NCBI RefSeq assembly: GCF_033118175.1
Contig: NC_083701.1
Location: forward strand, 50,357,001-50,421,000
DNA from: Dama dama
Taxonomy: Eukaryota; Chordata; Mammalia; Artiodactyla; Cervidae
Length of the DNA stretch: 64,000 nucleotides
Direction: 5' to 3'
The notes under the pieces were generated by a model that was not told the origin of the DNA, did not search any database, and worked only from the letters and a program-made list of their open reading frames with translations. Position numbers and translations under genes: made by a program. Of this stretch, positions 1 through 11,084 are shown in pieces; positions within the stretch are counted from its first letter, which is position 1, and each line of letters begins with the position of its first letter.

Positions 1-590
1 GCCCCAAAATCACAGCAGATGGTGATTGCAGCCATGAAATTAAAAGATGCTTACTACTTGCAAGGAAAGTTATAATCAACCTAGATAGCATATTAAAAAG
101 CAGAGACTTTACTTTGCCAACAAAGGTCTGTCTAGTCAAGGCTATGGTTTTCCAGTGGTCATGTATGGATATGAGAGTTGGACTGTGAAGAAAGCTAAGC
201 ACCGAAAAATTGATGCTTTTGAACTGTGGTGTTGGAGAAGACTCTTGAGAGTCCCTTGGACTGCAAGGACATCCATCCAGTCCATCCTAAAGGAGATCAG
301 TCCTGGGTGTTCATTGGAAGGACTGATGTTGAAGCTGAAACTCCAATACTTTGGCCACCTCATGAGAAGAGTTGACTCATTGGAAAAGACCCTGATGCTG
401 GGAGGGATTGGGAGCAGGAGGAGAAGGGGACGACAGAGGATGAGATGATTGGATGGCATCACCGACTCAATGGACATGAGTTTCAGTAAACTCTGGGAGT
501 TGGTGATGGACAGGGAGGCCTGGCGTGCTGCGATTCATGGGGTCGCAAAGAGTCGGACACGACTGAGTGACTGAACTGAACTGAACTGAA
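1..590 (+). mobile_element. BovB LINE 3' end, cut by window start
   Basis: The sequence encodes the C-terminal part of the BovB ORF (ESWTVKKAKHRKIDAFELWCW, then LLRVPW and YFGHLMRR), followed by the short 3' UTR and the characteristic repeated ACTGA tail. The ORF has frameshifts and stops. The 5' side lies outside the window. Confidence 0.93.
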
Positions 591-879
591 AGGTTGTATT
601 GTCTATTTGACTAAAATGAGTAATCTATCCAAATACATATATAACACAGAAATCAAACAAAATTATAATGCTGAATGAACAAAAAAGCAGGGAACAATTA
701 GCAAGGTTTCTGTTCCTTTTCTCACCATCCTGCTTCTCCTCCTAAGGATATGTAGCAAGGACTTAACATAGGAAGAATCAAAATTTGTCTCAGATTTTAT
801 AATATCTTTTCTGGGTTATATTAAGAAAAGGTTGGTGATAGAACCCATAAAACTGGGTCGAATTTGTATTTCAAATAGT
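591..879. other. Unassigned AT-rich intergenic or intronic sequence
   Basis: No reading frame, RNA gene or repeat family was recognised here. Confidence 0.5.
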
Positions 880-1055
880 GATTTAGAACTTGGCAAATAA
901 CGACTTTGATTAAGCTATTTAACTTCTCTGAAATTGTTTCTTTCTCTATGAAATGTGGATAATAAGAACATATTTTTTGGTGTTATGAGAAGTAAATGAG
1001 GTAATGCATACAGAGTATTTAGAGTTAGTAGGTATTTAAAAAATGTTAACTAGTT
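880..1055 (-). repeat. MIR SINE fossil
   Basis: It resembles the reverse complement of the MIR core: loss of 'cctcagtttcctcatctg'-type sequence followed by 'gataataag' and a 'gaggtaatgcatacagagtatttag' type stretch. It is strongly diverged, as expected for an ancient mammalian element. Confidence 0.7.
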
Positions 1056-1164
1056 ATTAGATACAGAATATGCTATTTTCCAGAAGGCTTTGGGTTTTAT
1101 GTTCATAAAATATAATCATAAGAGTAGCAAAGTTGTTTTAAAAACTAACTCAGTGGTAAATTAG

Positions 1165-1315
1165 ACTTGCCTCATGGAAGAGCCCTGATTTATGAGTCAG
1201 GTCAAGAACTAGGTCAGAAGCCTAGCCTTCCCTAAACTATGTGTGTAAACTTGGACAAAAAAATCACTAAATCTAATCCTTCATCTGCACAAAGGAAGTC
1301 ATTTTACTCATCCAA
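1165..1315 (-). repeat. MIR SINE fossil, second copy
   Basis: The 'gagtcaggtcaagaactagg' and 'cttcatctgcacaaagg' stretches follow MIR in reverse orientation. The copy is very diverged. Confidence 0.5.
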
Positions 1316-1429
1316 ACCGTATCATCAATTCAGTTCAAATCAACAAATTTTATTTATTGAATACCTTCTCTGAGAAAATTATGGGTTTCTGAGGGAAAAA
1401 AAAATCAAAAACTACTTGAAAAATAAAAT

Positions 1430-1590
1430 CACATTTACTGAACATTTAGCAACATGCCAGGTGTCATTCACAGTACTTTTTATGATTTATTTAATTTAAA
1501 AAATTCCCTTAATAGGAAAATATATTTTATGTCTGCATTTAACAAAGGGTCTAAATAATTTGTCTGATGACATAGATGGCAAAGGTCAGT
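1430..1590 (+). repeat. MIR SINE fossil, third copy
   Basis: It starts with 'catttactgaacatttagc' and 'catgccaggtgtcattcaca', the MIR forward-strand pattern, and decays after about 150 bp. Confidence 0.65.
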
Positions 1591-1594
1591 GTTA

Positions 1595-2098
1595 TATACC
1601 ATATAACATGTGGGTTACTTATTATGACATATCTCACCCTAAGACATAAGTATCTTATACTAAGGTAACATGAACCAAATTCATTATGAAGTAGGAAACA
1701 GATGTTCTGTATTAATCTTGTATTGAGATAGAACTTTTTTGTGTGATAGTAACTACCTATAATTTTCAGAACAAAGTGGTGATTATCTCCTGTTCAATAA
1801 GATATCTAATTTGCTAAGTTTAATTAGTTTTCATTATTGACTTACTTGAATTTTCATAGAGGTCATGACATTTCTCCTTGTTTTTCTTAACCAATGTACC
1901 AAACATTTATCTATTCTTTTCCTCTCTTAAAATATCAATTTTCTAAGGAAGATATATTAATGATTACTTTCTTTACTCTTTTTATTGAAAGCTGATTGAG
2001 TACATTCTTTTTGATCTGTTGGTTTACATTCATTGTAAGATATCCTATGAAAATTCAAGCATTTTCAAGCATAACCCACAATTATATTTAAACATTTA

Positions 2099-2134
<36 letters not shown>

Positions 2135-2644
2135 GCAAGAAAATAATTTCCCCTAACTATATGAAATCATTTCTCTATTTCATAACATGTTGTAATCTAT
2201 TTTTAAATATTGTTCACACCTCACAAAGTTAATTTTATGATACAGTAACAGGTTATAACTGTGTATTTTGACAAATACAATTGGGAGGTTTTCTTCCATA
2301 GATTGGCATGTCTGAACTCTTGGTAAGACGATTACTGGCACAAAGCACAAGCGCAGAGCTCTCTTCCTTCGTTTAAACCCAAATTAACCAACATATTAAT
2401 GCCTCAATAGCTATGATTTTCTTCAAAAATAGTTGATCATATTTTTCTTTATGTTTGATAATGTAAAAGCAACCATTGGGGGAATTCAAGATGGTGGAAA
2501 GCACCTTTTCCCTCAGATATAATATATAGCTAAATATGGGATAATTTCCTCTGAAAACAGGATGAAAACAGTCTCCACTACAAAGGGTGAAAGGATAACA
2601 ACAAAGGGCAGGTAGGAGAAATAGAGATGCAGTCATACCAAGTA
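1595..2644. other. Unassigned AT-rich sequence with one CA microsatellite
   Basis: Apart from the CA run at 2099-2132 I see no gene or repeat family. The reading frame on the - strand at 2373-2636 has no recognisable domain and is treated as chance. Confidence 0.5.
2099..2132. repeat. (CA)n microsatellite
   Basis: An uninterrupted CA dinucleotide run of about 17 units; probably length-polymorphic. Confidence 0.95.
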
Positions 2645-4530
2645 CAGTTCAGTTCATTTATTCAGTCGTGTCTGACTCTTTGTGTATCATGGACTGCAGC
2701 ATGCCAGGCTTCCCTGTCCATCACCAACACCTGAAGCTTGCTCAAACTCATTTCCGTTGAGTCAGTAATGCGATCCAATCATCTCATCCTCTGTTATCCC
2801 CTTCTTTTCCTGCCTTCAATCTTTGCCAGCATCAGGGTCTTTTCCAGTGAGTCAACTCTTTGCATCAGATGGCCAAAGTATTGAAGCTTCAGTTTCAGCA
2901 TCAGTCCTTCCAGTTAAGGACTGCTTTCCTGTAGGATCAACTGGCTGGATCTCCTTGTTGTCCAAGGGACTCTCAAGAGTCTTCTCCAACACCATAGTTT
3001 AAAAGCATAAATTCTTTGGCACTGAGCTTTCTTTATAGTCCAACTCTCACATCCATATATGACTACTGGAAAAACCATAGCCTTGACTAGATGGACCTTT
3101 GTTGACAAAGTAATGTCTGCATTTTAATATGCTGTCTAGGTTGCTCATGATTTTTCTTCCAAGGAGTAAGCATCTTTTAATTTCATGGCTGCAATCACCA
3201 TCGGCAGTGATTCTGGAGCCCCCAAAAATAAAGTCTCTCACTGTTTCCACTGTTTTCCGATCTATTTGCCATGAAGTGATGGGACCAGATGCCATGATCT
3301 TAGTTTTCTGAATGTTGAGCTTTAAGCCAACTTTTTCACTCTCCTCTTTCACTTTCATCAAGAGGCGCTTAAGTTGTTCTTCATTTTTGCAATAAGGGTG
3401 GTGTCATCTGCATATCTGAGGTTTTTGATATTTTTCCTCACCAATCTTGATTCCAGCTTATGATTCATCCAGCCCAGCATTTCTCATGATGTACTCTGCA
3501 TATAAGTTAAATGAGCAGAGTGGCAATATATATAGCCTTGATGTACTCCTTTTCCTATTTGGAACCAGTCTTTTGTTCCATGTCCAGTTCTGACTGTTGC
3601 TTCCTGACCTGCATACACATTTCTCAAGAGGTATATCAGGTGGGCTGGTATTCCCACCTTTTTCAGAATTTTCCACATTTTATTTTGATCCACATAGTCA
3701 AAAGCTTTGGCATGGTCAATAAAGAAGAAATAGATTTTTTCTGGAAACTTTTTTGCTTTTTTGATGATCCAGTGAACATTGGCCATTTGATCTCTGGTTC
3801 CTCTGCCTTTTTAAAAACTAGCTTGAGTATCTGGAAGTTCACGGTTCACGTATTGCTGAAGCCTGTCTTGGAAAATTTTAAGCATTACTTTACTAGCGTG
3901 TGAAATGAGTGCAATTGTTTGAACATTTTTTGGGATTGCCTTTCTTTGGGATATGAATGAAAACTGACCTTTTCCAGTCCTGTGGCCACAGCTGAGTTTT
4001 CCAACGTTGCTGGCATATTGAGTGCAGCACTTTCACAGCATCATCTTTCAGGATTTGAAATAGCTCAACTGGAATTCCATCACATCCACTAGCTTTGTTC
4101 ATAGTGACGCTTTCTAAGGCCCCCTTGACTTCACATTCCAGGATGTCTGGCTCTAGGTGAGTGATCACACCATCGTGATTATCTGGGTCGTGAAGATCTT
4201 TGTACAGTTCTTCTGTGTATTCTTGCCACCTCTTCTTAATATCTTCTGCTTCTGTTAGGTTCACACCATTTCTGAAGGGCTGGGCTTGTTCCACTGGGCA
4301 GGACTATTCTCAGTAAATCTTTAATGCAATTTTCTGTTGATGGGCGGGGCTGTGTTCCCTCCCTGTTTTACCTGAGAGCAAACTATGGTGGAGGTAATGA
4401 AGATAATGTGACCTCTTTCATAAGGTCCTATGAACCAAGAAACTGACCTAAACTTCCCTGTGTGTCCAGGATTCTCTGGCAGAGGCAAGGGTCAGGGGCA
4501 CTGAGTGCAGCAGTGCACTATACCTAGGGG
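2645..4530 (-). mobile_element. BovB LINE with internal deletion (leader fused to reverse transcriptase)
   Basis: From 2645 to about 4270 the - strand carries the BovB 3' end and about half of the reverse transcriptase, broken into several frames (3893-4294, 3484-3786, 3047-3361, 2914-3108). Recognisable pieces are AEDIKKRWQEYTEELYK, NKASGCDGIPVELFQ and FFIDHAKAFDYVDQNKMWK. From about 4275 to 4530 the sequence matches the BovB 5' leader in the same orientation (compare 8820-8960, where the same leader sequence appears on the + strand). The part between leader and mid-RT, about 1 kb in a full-length element, is missing. The element is inactive. Confidence 0.9.
3893..4294 (-). pseudogene. BovB reverse-transcriptase fragment (N-terminal fingers region)
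   Basis: This 133-residue open stretch encodes the region just before and within the start of the RTE-type reverse transcriptase: TEAEDIKKRWQEYTEELYK, LEPDILECEVKGALESV, NKASGCDGIPVELFQ, and QDWKRSVFIHIPKKGNPK. In BovB this protein copies element RNA at a nicked target site. The first dozen residues come from the leader sequence because of the internal deletion, so the start codon is fortuitous. The frame is lost downstream by frameshift and stops, and the palm-domain YADD motif is not in this fragment. Confidence 0.85.
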
Positions 4531-4869
4531 AAAAAAAAAGCCAAAACAACAGAGCATATCCTAGCCATAGCAATTCACAGTCTTGTAGGTCACAAGGTAT
4601 GGATAATTTCCCCGAGAAGCAAGAGATTTCAGCTTCACCTCATGCACCCAGACCTTAAGATCCTTCATAAGAAAGATAAGTCCCCAAAACATCACAAAAC
4701 CATCTGGGATGTGATTCTGTCCACCAGTGTCCAGCAACTGTTTTGACCAGGGCCTTCAGCCATTAGAGGCCAGCTTTGCCCACCTGCACACTTTGGGAGC
4801 AGATACAGTCCCTCTGAAGCAGGATCATGCATGCAGTCCACATAGGAGACACCTTTCTGGAAATTGTGT
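4531..4869. other. Unclassified repeat-like segment
   Basis: The stretch is GC-richer than its surroundings and reads like an old L1 leader or LTR, but I could not assign a family. No coding frame is supported. Confidence 0.35.
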
Positions 4870-5035
4870 ATTCTGTATCTAATAATAATGGGTTAATATT
4901 TTTAAGTACTTATTAACTCTACTAAGTACTCTATATGCATTTACCTCAGTTACTTCCCATAGCACTGAAGTATATGCTCTTTTATCCATATTTCACAAAA
5001 GAAATTGAATTTCAGAGGGCATAAAACTGATATGA
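4870..5035 (+). repeat. MIR SINE fossil
   Basis: The order 'ttattaactctactaagtac', 'atttacctcagttacttccc', then 'tttatccatatttcacaaaa' follows MIR in forward orientation with heavy divergence. Confidence 0.7.
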
Positions 5036-5283
5036 TACTTATTTCAGAAAAAAGATTTTAAAACAAAGACTATAATAAAAGACAATGGAGTCATTTTACC
5101 AATAAGACATAGCATTTATAAATGTATATGTACCTAACATAACACTGAAATAATAAAGCAAATATTAGTATCCTTAAAAAGAGAAATTGAAAGCAATATG
5201 ATAATAATAAGGGAGTTTTAACAACCCAGTTACATCACTATACAGGTCATCCTGGCAGACAATCAATAAAGAAACTGTGTGTG

Positions 5284-5480
5284 TGTCTTAGTTGTTCAGT
5301 TTTGTCCAACTTGTTGTGACCCTGTGGACTCTAGCCTACCAGGCTGCTCTGTCCGTGGAGTTCTCCAGGCAAGAATACTGGAGTGGGTTGCCATTCCCTT
5401 CTCCAAGGTATCTTCCCAACCACAGGATTGAATTTGGGCTTCCTGCTTTGAAGGTAAATTCTTTACTGTCTGAGTAGACC
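5284..5480 (-). mobile_element. Bov-tA SINE
   Basis: Contains the reverse complement of the Bov-tA body ('ggcaagaatactggagtggg', 'ttgccattcccttctccaag'). The tRNA-Glu-like head is shortened. It sits in the old L1. Confidence 0.85.
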
Positions 5481-6089
5481 TAAACAATACCCTACATCAA
5501 ATGAATTTGATAGATATATTGAACAGTCCATCCAAAATCAGCAAAATAGAAATTCTTGTCAAGTGCACATGGAACATTCTCCAAGATAGTTCACATGTTA
5601 GGTCACAAAACAAATCTCAGGACATTCAAGAAGATTGAAATCATACCTGATCACACTGGTAAGAAAATATAAATTAATCATGAGAGAAAACTGGGGGAAA
5701 AGGGGCCAAAAATACGAAGATTAAGCAATATACTACCAAATAACCAATGGGTCATTTGAAAAAAAAAAACAAAAAAAAACGAGGTGAATAAGAACATAAA
5801 TATGATATGGCAAAGGGGTTCTGAGAAAGAACCTACACAAACAAATCTATGCATCAACAGACACAACAATCTAAAGAAATAGGTAAATTCATAGTAAAAC
5901 ACATTCTTCTATGAATGAATCATGAAGAAAATAAAAATCTGAATAGACCAACTACTAATAAGGAGATTGAAATAGTAGTGTGAAATCTCCCAAAAAACAA
6001 AAAGCCCAGGACCAGGTGGCTTCTTTACAGAATTCTACCAATACAAAACTTTCAAAAATGATTTAATAACCAAGTTTTGTTAAATTTTC

Positions 6090-6117
6090 ACACACACACA
6101 CACATATACACACACAT
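6090..6117. repeat. Interrupted (CA)n microsatellite
   Basis: CA repeats with one 'tata' interruption, inside the L1. Confidence 0.85.
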
Positions 6118-6219
6118 AATAAATAAATAAAGAGAAGAGGCAGGAAGCCTTGCAAACATATCTAAATGCATTTCACAAAGCTACCGTTACCCTGATATGA
6201 AAACCAGGGCAAGGACCAC

Positions 6220-6242
6220 CCCCCCCCCCACACACACACACA
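6220..6242. repeat. C-run followed by (CA)n
   Basis: About ten C followed by CA units. This is low-complexity sequence inside the L1. Confidence 0.85.
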
Positions 6243-6789
6243 AATTACGGGCCAACATCACTGATAAACAGATTCAAAGATCTTCAGCAAAATATTAGCA
6301 AATCAAATCAACAATACTTTGAATGGATCATACACTACAATCAAGTTTTATTTTTGAAAAGATGCAAGGATGGTTCAACATCTTTGAGTCGTTTAAGATG
6401 ATGTATCACATTAACAGATTGGAGGATTAAAATCATATGATTATCGCAATGATGCAGAAGAAACTGTAGACAATTTGACATTCACTTATTATAGAAACTC
6501 TCAACAAAGTGAATATAGAGGGAACTTACCTCAACATAATTAAGGCATATATGAAAAATCCACAGCTTATCACATTCAACAGTGAAAAATCGAAAGCTTT
6601 TCCTATAAATCAATAAAAGGCAAAGATGCCCAACCTTACCACTTTTATTCAACACAGTACTGGAAATCCTAGCCACAGCAACTAGACAAGAGTAAAATAA
6701 TAATAAAAGTCATCTAATTGGAAAGGAAGAAGTAAAACTGTCACTATTTGCAGATGACTTGATGTTGCAAATAAAAAACCCTAAAGACT

Positions 6790-6807
6790 CCCCCCCCCCA
6801 AAAAAAA
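6790..6807. repeat. C-run followed by A-run
   Basis: About ten C followed by about eight A, just after the L1 reverse-transcriptase FADD region. Confidence 0.85.
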
Positions 6808-7008
6808 GATTTTAAAAAAGGAACTAATAATTAGCAAATCAAAGGATACAAAAATCAATCAATAAAAGTATGCTCTGTATTTATACACTAATAACATGAT
6901 ATCGGAAAGAGAAATTAAGAAAATAATTGCATTTATAATGACATCAAATAAAATACAGAGATGTAAATTTAGCCAAAGAGGTAAAAACATTTATGGGAGA
7001 TGGGGGTG

Positions 7009-7222
7009 ATGCTCAGTTGCTAAGTCATGTCCAACTCCTTGTGACCCCATGAACTGTAGCCCACCAAGTTCTTCTATCTATGCGATTTTCCGGGCAAGAA
7101 TACTATAGTGGGTTGCCATTCCCTTCTCCAGGGGGTTTTTTCAATTCAGGGATCAAACCTGTGTTCCCTGCATCTCCTGCATAGGCAGGTATATTCTTTA
7201 CCACTGAGCCACCTGGGAAGTC
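7009..7222 (-). mobile_element. Bov-tA SINE
   Basis: Near full-length: the body, then 'gccacctgggaagtcc', the reverse complement of the tRNA-Glu-derived head with its promoter boxes. Diverged, so an older copy. Confidence 0.88.
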
Positions 7223-7435
7223 CAGAAAGACTTATATACTGAAAATTATATGACACTGATGAAATAAATTGAAAAAGATACAACAGAAAAATATTTCATG
7301 CCCATGGATTGAAGGAATTAATATTGTTAAATTGTCCATACTACCCAAATAAATCTACTGATTCAATGCAATGCTTATAAATATCAATGACATATTTCAC
7401 AGAGCTATAACACATGCATTTACCCATGAGCATTA

Positions 7436-7547
7436 TGGGGACTAGTGGTGCTGACTGCTGCACAGTTGAAAATCTACAAATAACTTTACAGTCAGACCTC
7501 TCTGTACCATGGTTCCTTATCTGCAGATGAATCAACTGTAGTACTAT
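7436..7547. mobile_element. Tigger-like palindromic DNA transposon, left half
   Basis: The sequence resembles one arm of a widespread mammalian non-autonomous mariner-type element ('gttgaaaatctacaaataac', 'ctgtaccatggttccttatc'). The other arm continues at 9048-9112, so this element was split by the BovB insertion. The family name is from memory and not certain. Confidence 0.6.
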
Positions 7548-9036
7548 GTTGTTCAACTGCCCATTAAAGTCCAACTCTTTGTGACCCAATGGACTGCAGC
7601 ATGGCCAGCTTCCTTGTCTTTCACTATCTTCTGGTGTTTGCTCAAACTCATGTCCATTGAGTTGATGATGCCATCCAACCATTTCATCCTATGTAGCCCC
7701 TTCCCCTCCTGCCCTTGATCTTTCCCAGCATGAGAGTCTTTTCCAGAGAGTTGGCTGTTCATATCAGGTAACCAAATTATTGGAGCTTCAGTTTCATCAT
7801 CAGTCCTTTCAGTGAATATTCAGGGTTGATTTCTTTTAGGATTTACTGACTTGATCTCTTTGCTGTCTAAGGGACTCTCAAGAATCTTGTCTAGCATCAC
7901 ATTGCAAAAGTATCAATTCTTCAGTGTTCAGCCTTCGCTATGGTCCAACTCTCACATCCATACGTGACTACTGGAAAAATCATAGCTTTGACTAGATGGA
8001 CCTTTGTCAGCAAAGTGATGTCTCTGCTTTTTAATACACTGTCTAGGTTTACCATAGCTTTTCTTCCAAGGAGCAAGTGTCTTTTAATTTTATGGCTGCA
8101 ATCACTACCTACAGTGATTTTGGAGTCCAAGAAAATAAAGGCTGTCACTGTTTCTATTATTTCTGTATCTGTTTGTCATGAAGTAATGGGACCAGGTACC
8201 TTGATCTTAGCTTTTATAATGTTGACTTTTAAGGCAGCTTTTCCACTCTGTTCTTTCATGTTCATCAAGAGACTCTTTAGTTCCTCTTCATTTTCTGCTG
8301 TAAGGGTGGAGTCATCTGCATATCTGACCACATGCCACACTTTTTGGCATAAGTACCCTTGGAGGAGGTCACTATTAGTCCCACCATAGAGCTTCCAGGT
8401 GGGCAACCCACAAACTGGAGAACAACTATTCCAAAGGAGTTCTTTCACTGTTCAAAGTTCTAGGTCCCACAACAGAGTTCCCAGCCTGTGGATCCAGCAA
8501 AAGCTCAGGGAACCCCCTGGGAATCTGAGTTTGAAGGTCAGCATGATTTGATTTACACAACTTCTACAGGACTAGGGAAAGAGAGACTGTTGGTGGGGGG
8601 AGTGGGGGCATAAATGAAACCATATGCACACCAGGACCCAGGAGAAAGAAGCAGTGACCCCAAAGAGACTAAACAAGACTTGCCTATGAATGTTTGAAAG
8701 TCTCGGGTGGAGACATGGGTCAACAGTGACCTGCTGTGGAGTCAGGGGCATTGGCAGCAGCAGTCCTGGAAGGTACAGCATGATGGCATAAGTCCTCTTG
8801 GAGAATATTTCCATTATCCCTACCATGGAGCCTATAGCCTACCATCAAGACTGGACCACCTCAGGCCAAATTATAGGGAGGGAGCATGGCCCCACCTATC
8901 AGCAGAAAATTGGATTAAAGATTTACTGAGCATGGCCTTGCCACTAGAGCAAGACCCAGTTTTCTCCATAGATAGTCCCTCCCATCAGGAAGCTTGTACA
9001 AGCCTCTTATCCTCATCAATCAGGGAGAAGACAGAA
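7548..9036 (-). mobile_element. BovB LINE, 5'-inverted (twin-primed) insertion
   Basis: Positions 7548-8329 hold the BovB 3' end and C-terminal ORF on the - strand. Positions 8330-9036 hold BovB leader sequence on the + strand: its 'attaaagatttactgag' and 'cccatcaggaagcttg' blocks correspond to leader sequence that is co-oriented with the ORF in the copy at 2645-4530. The two parts therefore face opposite ways. The whole insert is flanked by the direct repeat TGTAGTACTAT at 7537-7547 and 9037-9047, so it arrived in one event. The ORF is broken by stops and frameshifts. Confidence 0.88.
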
Positions 9037-9047
9037 TGTAGTACTAT

Positions 9048-9112
9048 AGTACATATTTATTGAAAAAAACTCCACTTACAAATGAAACTATACAGTTCAA
9101 ACATATGAAGGA
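9048..9112. mobile_element. Tigger-like palindromic DNA transposon, right half
   Basis: The 'catatttattgaaaaaaact' stretch followed by 'cagttcaaacatatg' continues the element broken at 7547. Confidence 0.55.
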
Positions 9113-9340
9113 TCAGCTTTAATTCTAAACTTTGTATAGAACTGCAGAAGACCCCAGAATAACCAAAACAGTCTTGAGAAAGAAGTATGGCAGTATCACA
9201 TTCCCTGATTTCAAAATATAATGCAAATGTATAATAATCAAAACAGTGTGACAGTGGCATAAAAAACACACACAGAGGTCAATGGATTGGATTTGAGAGT
9301 CCATAAAGAAATCACACTTATATCGACAACTAATCTAGGA

Positions 9341-9474
9341 CATGGGAGAAGAAAATGGCAATCCAGTCCAGTATTCTTGCCTGGAAAATACCATGGACAG
9401 AGAAACCTAGTGGGCTACAGTCCATGGGGTCACAAAGAGTCAAACACGACTGAGCGGCTTCACTCACTCACTCA
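9341..9474 (+). mobile_element. Bov-tA SINE, head-truncated
   Basis: Body and 3' part ('ccagtattcttgcctggaaa', 'ctacagtccatggggtcac') ending in a short CACT-rich tail. The tRNA-like head is missing. Confidence 0.85.
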
Positions 9475-9718
9475 ATCTAAGACAAAGGATCAAAGGATAA
9501 AGGGCAGTCCCTTCAATAAATAGTGTTGGGAAATTTGGACAGAGACATACAGAGAGTGAAAGCAGACCACTAACTTACACAATGTACACACTCACACATA
9601 CACACACAAACTCAAAATTAATTAAAACTTAAATGTATAAGCTGAACTCTTAAAATTCCTAGAATAAAATGTATACAGTAATCTCATTGATGATGGTCTT
9701 CATGATGTTTTTGTGGTG

Positions 9719-9896
9719 TGAAAGTCACTCAATTGTTTCTGACTCTTTGCGACCCCATGGACTGTAGCCTGCCAGGCGTCTCTGTCCATGGAAATCTCCA
9801 GGCAAGTATAGTGAAGTGGGTAGCTGTTCCCTTCTCCAGGAGATCCTTCCAACCCAGGGATCAGACCCAGCTGTCCCACATTGCAGGCAGGGATCT
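9719..9896 (-). mobile_element. Bov-tA SINE
   Basis: The reverse-complement body starts at 'gaaagtcactcaattgtttc' and runs to the middle of the tRNA-like head. Inserted in L1 sequence that resumes immediately after. Confidence 0.85.
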
Positions 9897-10514
9897 GACT
9901 CCAAATGCAAGGGAAACAAAAGCAAAAATGAAAAAATGTGACACAATAAAACTAACAACTTTTACACAGCTGAATGAAAACATTATCAAAATGAAAAGAC
10001 AACTTACTGAATATTTGCAAATGAGGAGTTAATATCCAAAATATATAAAGAGCTCATACAACTCAATAATAAAAAATAATATTAGAAAAATGAACAGAGG
10101 ATCTGAATGTATATTTTTCCAAAGGATACATATAAATGATCAATAGGAACACGGAAAGATATTTAACATCACTATTAGGGAAATGCAAGTAAAAAAAGCA
10201 CAATGATATATTAGTATTATTGCATACTTGTTAGAATGATTGTTATCAAAAAGACAAGGCATAATAAATGTCGAAGAAAATGTGGAAACAAGGGAACCCT
10301 CATACACTATTGATAGGACTGTAAAATGATGTACGTACTATGGGAAGCAGTGTAGAGGTTCCTGAAAAAACTAAGAGAACTACCATATGACCCAGATATT
10401 TCACTTTTGGATATTTTTTCGAAAGAACATAAAACACTAGTTTGAAAACATATGTGCACCCTTATGTTCATTATAACATTATTTATGAAAACCAAGATAT
10501 GAAATCAACCTAAG

Positions 10515-10600
10515 TGACCTTCAGTTTCTTCATCCATAAGGCAGGAATAATCTTTCCTGCCCTACCATGTCAAAGGAATGTTGGAGCTTCTCACAAGTTA
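10515..10600 (-). repeat. Possible MIR fragment
   Basis: The 'ttcagtttcttcatccataa' stretch followed by 'ggaataatc' matches the reverse MIR pattern. It is short and diverged. Confidence 0.4.
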
Positions 10601-10879
10601 ATATTAATAAGCCCAAACAGCACTTTGTATGTTGGGAATTGTAAATTTAAGTCATATATTAGCATAAGTTTATTTAAACATAAAAAAAGTACTGAGTTCA
10701 TAGTGGGTTCCTGTTAACATTTGTTGTGTAAATAAAATCACTAATTAGGGTAACAATACATATAAAATATGTGAAAATTTATTAGGCATTTCAATCCAGC
10801 ATAGTCTAAAATTAGTACACAATGGAAAGCAAATATTTTGTTGATATTTATATTGCTTTATAAATAAATGTTATCTATG

Positions 10880-11084
10880 GAAGTGTTGGTTGCTCAGTCA
10901 TATCTGACTTTTTATGACCCCCATGGACTTTTAGCCTGCCAAGCTTCTCTTCAAATTCTCCAGGCAAGAATACTGGAATGGATAGCCATTTCCTTCACCA
11001 GGGGATCTTTCTGACCCAGAGATAGAACCTAGGTCTCCTGCATTGCAGGGGGATTCTTCACCATCTGAGCCACCAGGGAAGCCC
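10880..11084 (-). mobile_element. Bov-tA SINE
   Basis: Near full-length, from 'gttgctcagtcatatctgac' to 'gccaccagggaagccc', the reverse complement of the tRNA-like head. Confidence 0.9.

Larger units (their letters stand above)
5036..7435 (+). mobile_element. Old L1 LINE, ORF2 region, left part
   Basis: The forward strand follows L1 ORF2 from the endonuclease end into the reverse transcriptase, for example the 'ccaggaccaggtggcttc' and 'tttgcagatgacttgatg' (FADD-type catalytic site) stretches, with many stops. It is interrupted by Bov-tA copies at 5284-5480 and 7009-7222 and by CA and C/A simple repeats. It resumes at 9113 after younger insertions. Confidence 0.85.
9113..10525 (+). mobile_element. 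Old L1 LINE, 3' part
   Basis: Resumes the L1 of 5036-7435 at the C-terminal end of ORF2, for example 'agaccccagaataaccaaaa', 'gaaccctcatacactattg' and 'accatatgacccag'. It is broken by stops and by Bov-tA copies at 9341 and 9719. It ends without a clear poly(A) tail. Confidence 0.85.

Noticed and set aside
8707..9063. 118-residue + strand frame
   Set aside because: It lies in BovB leader sequence, which is not known to code.
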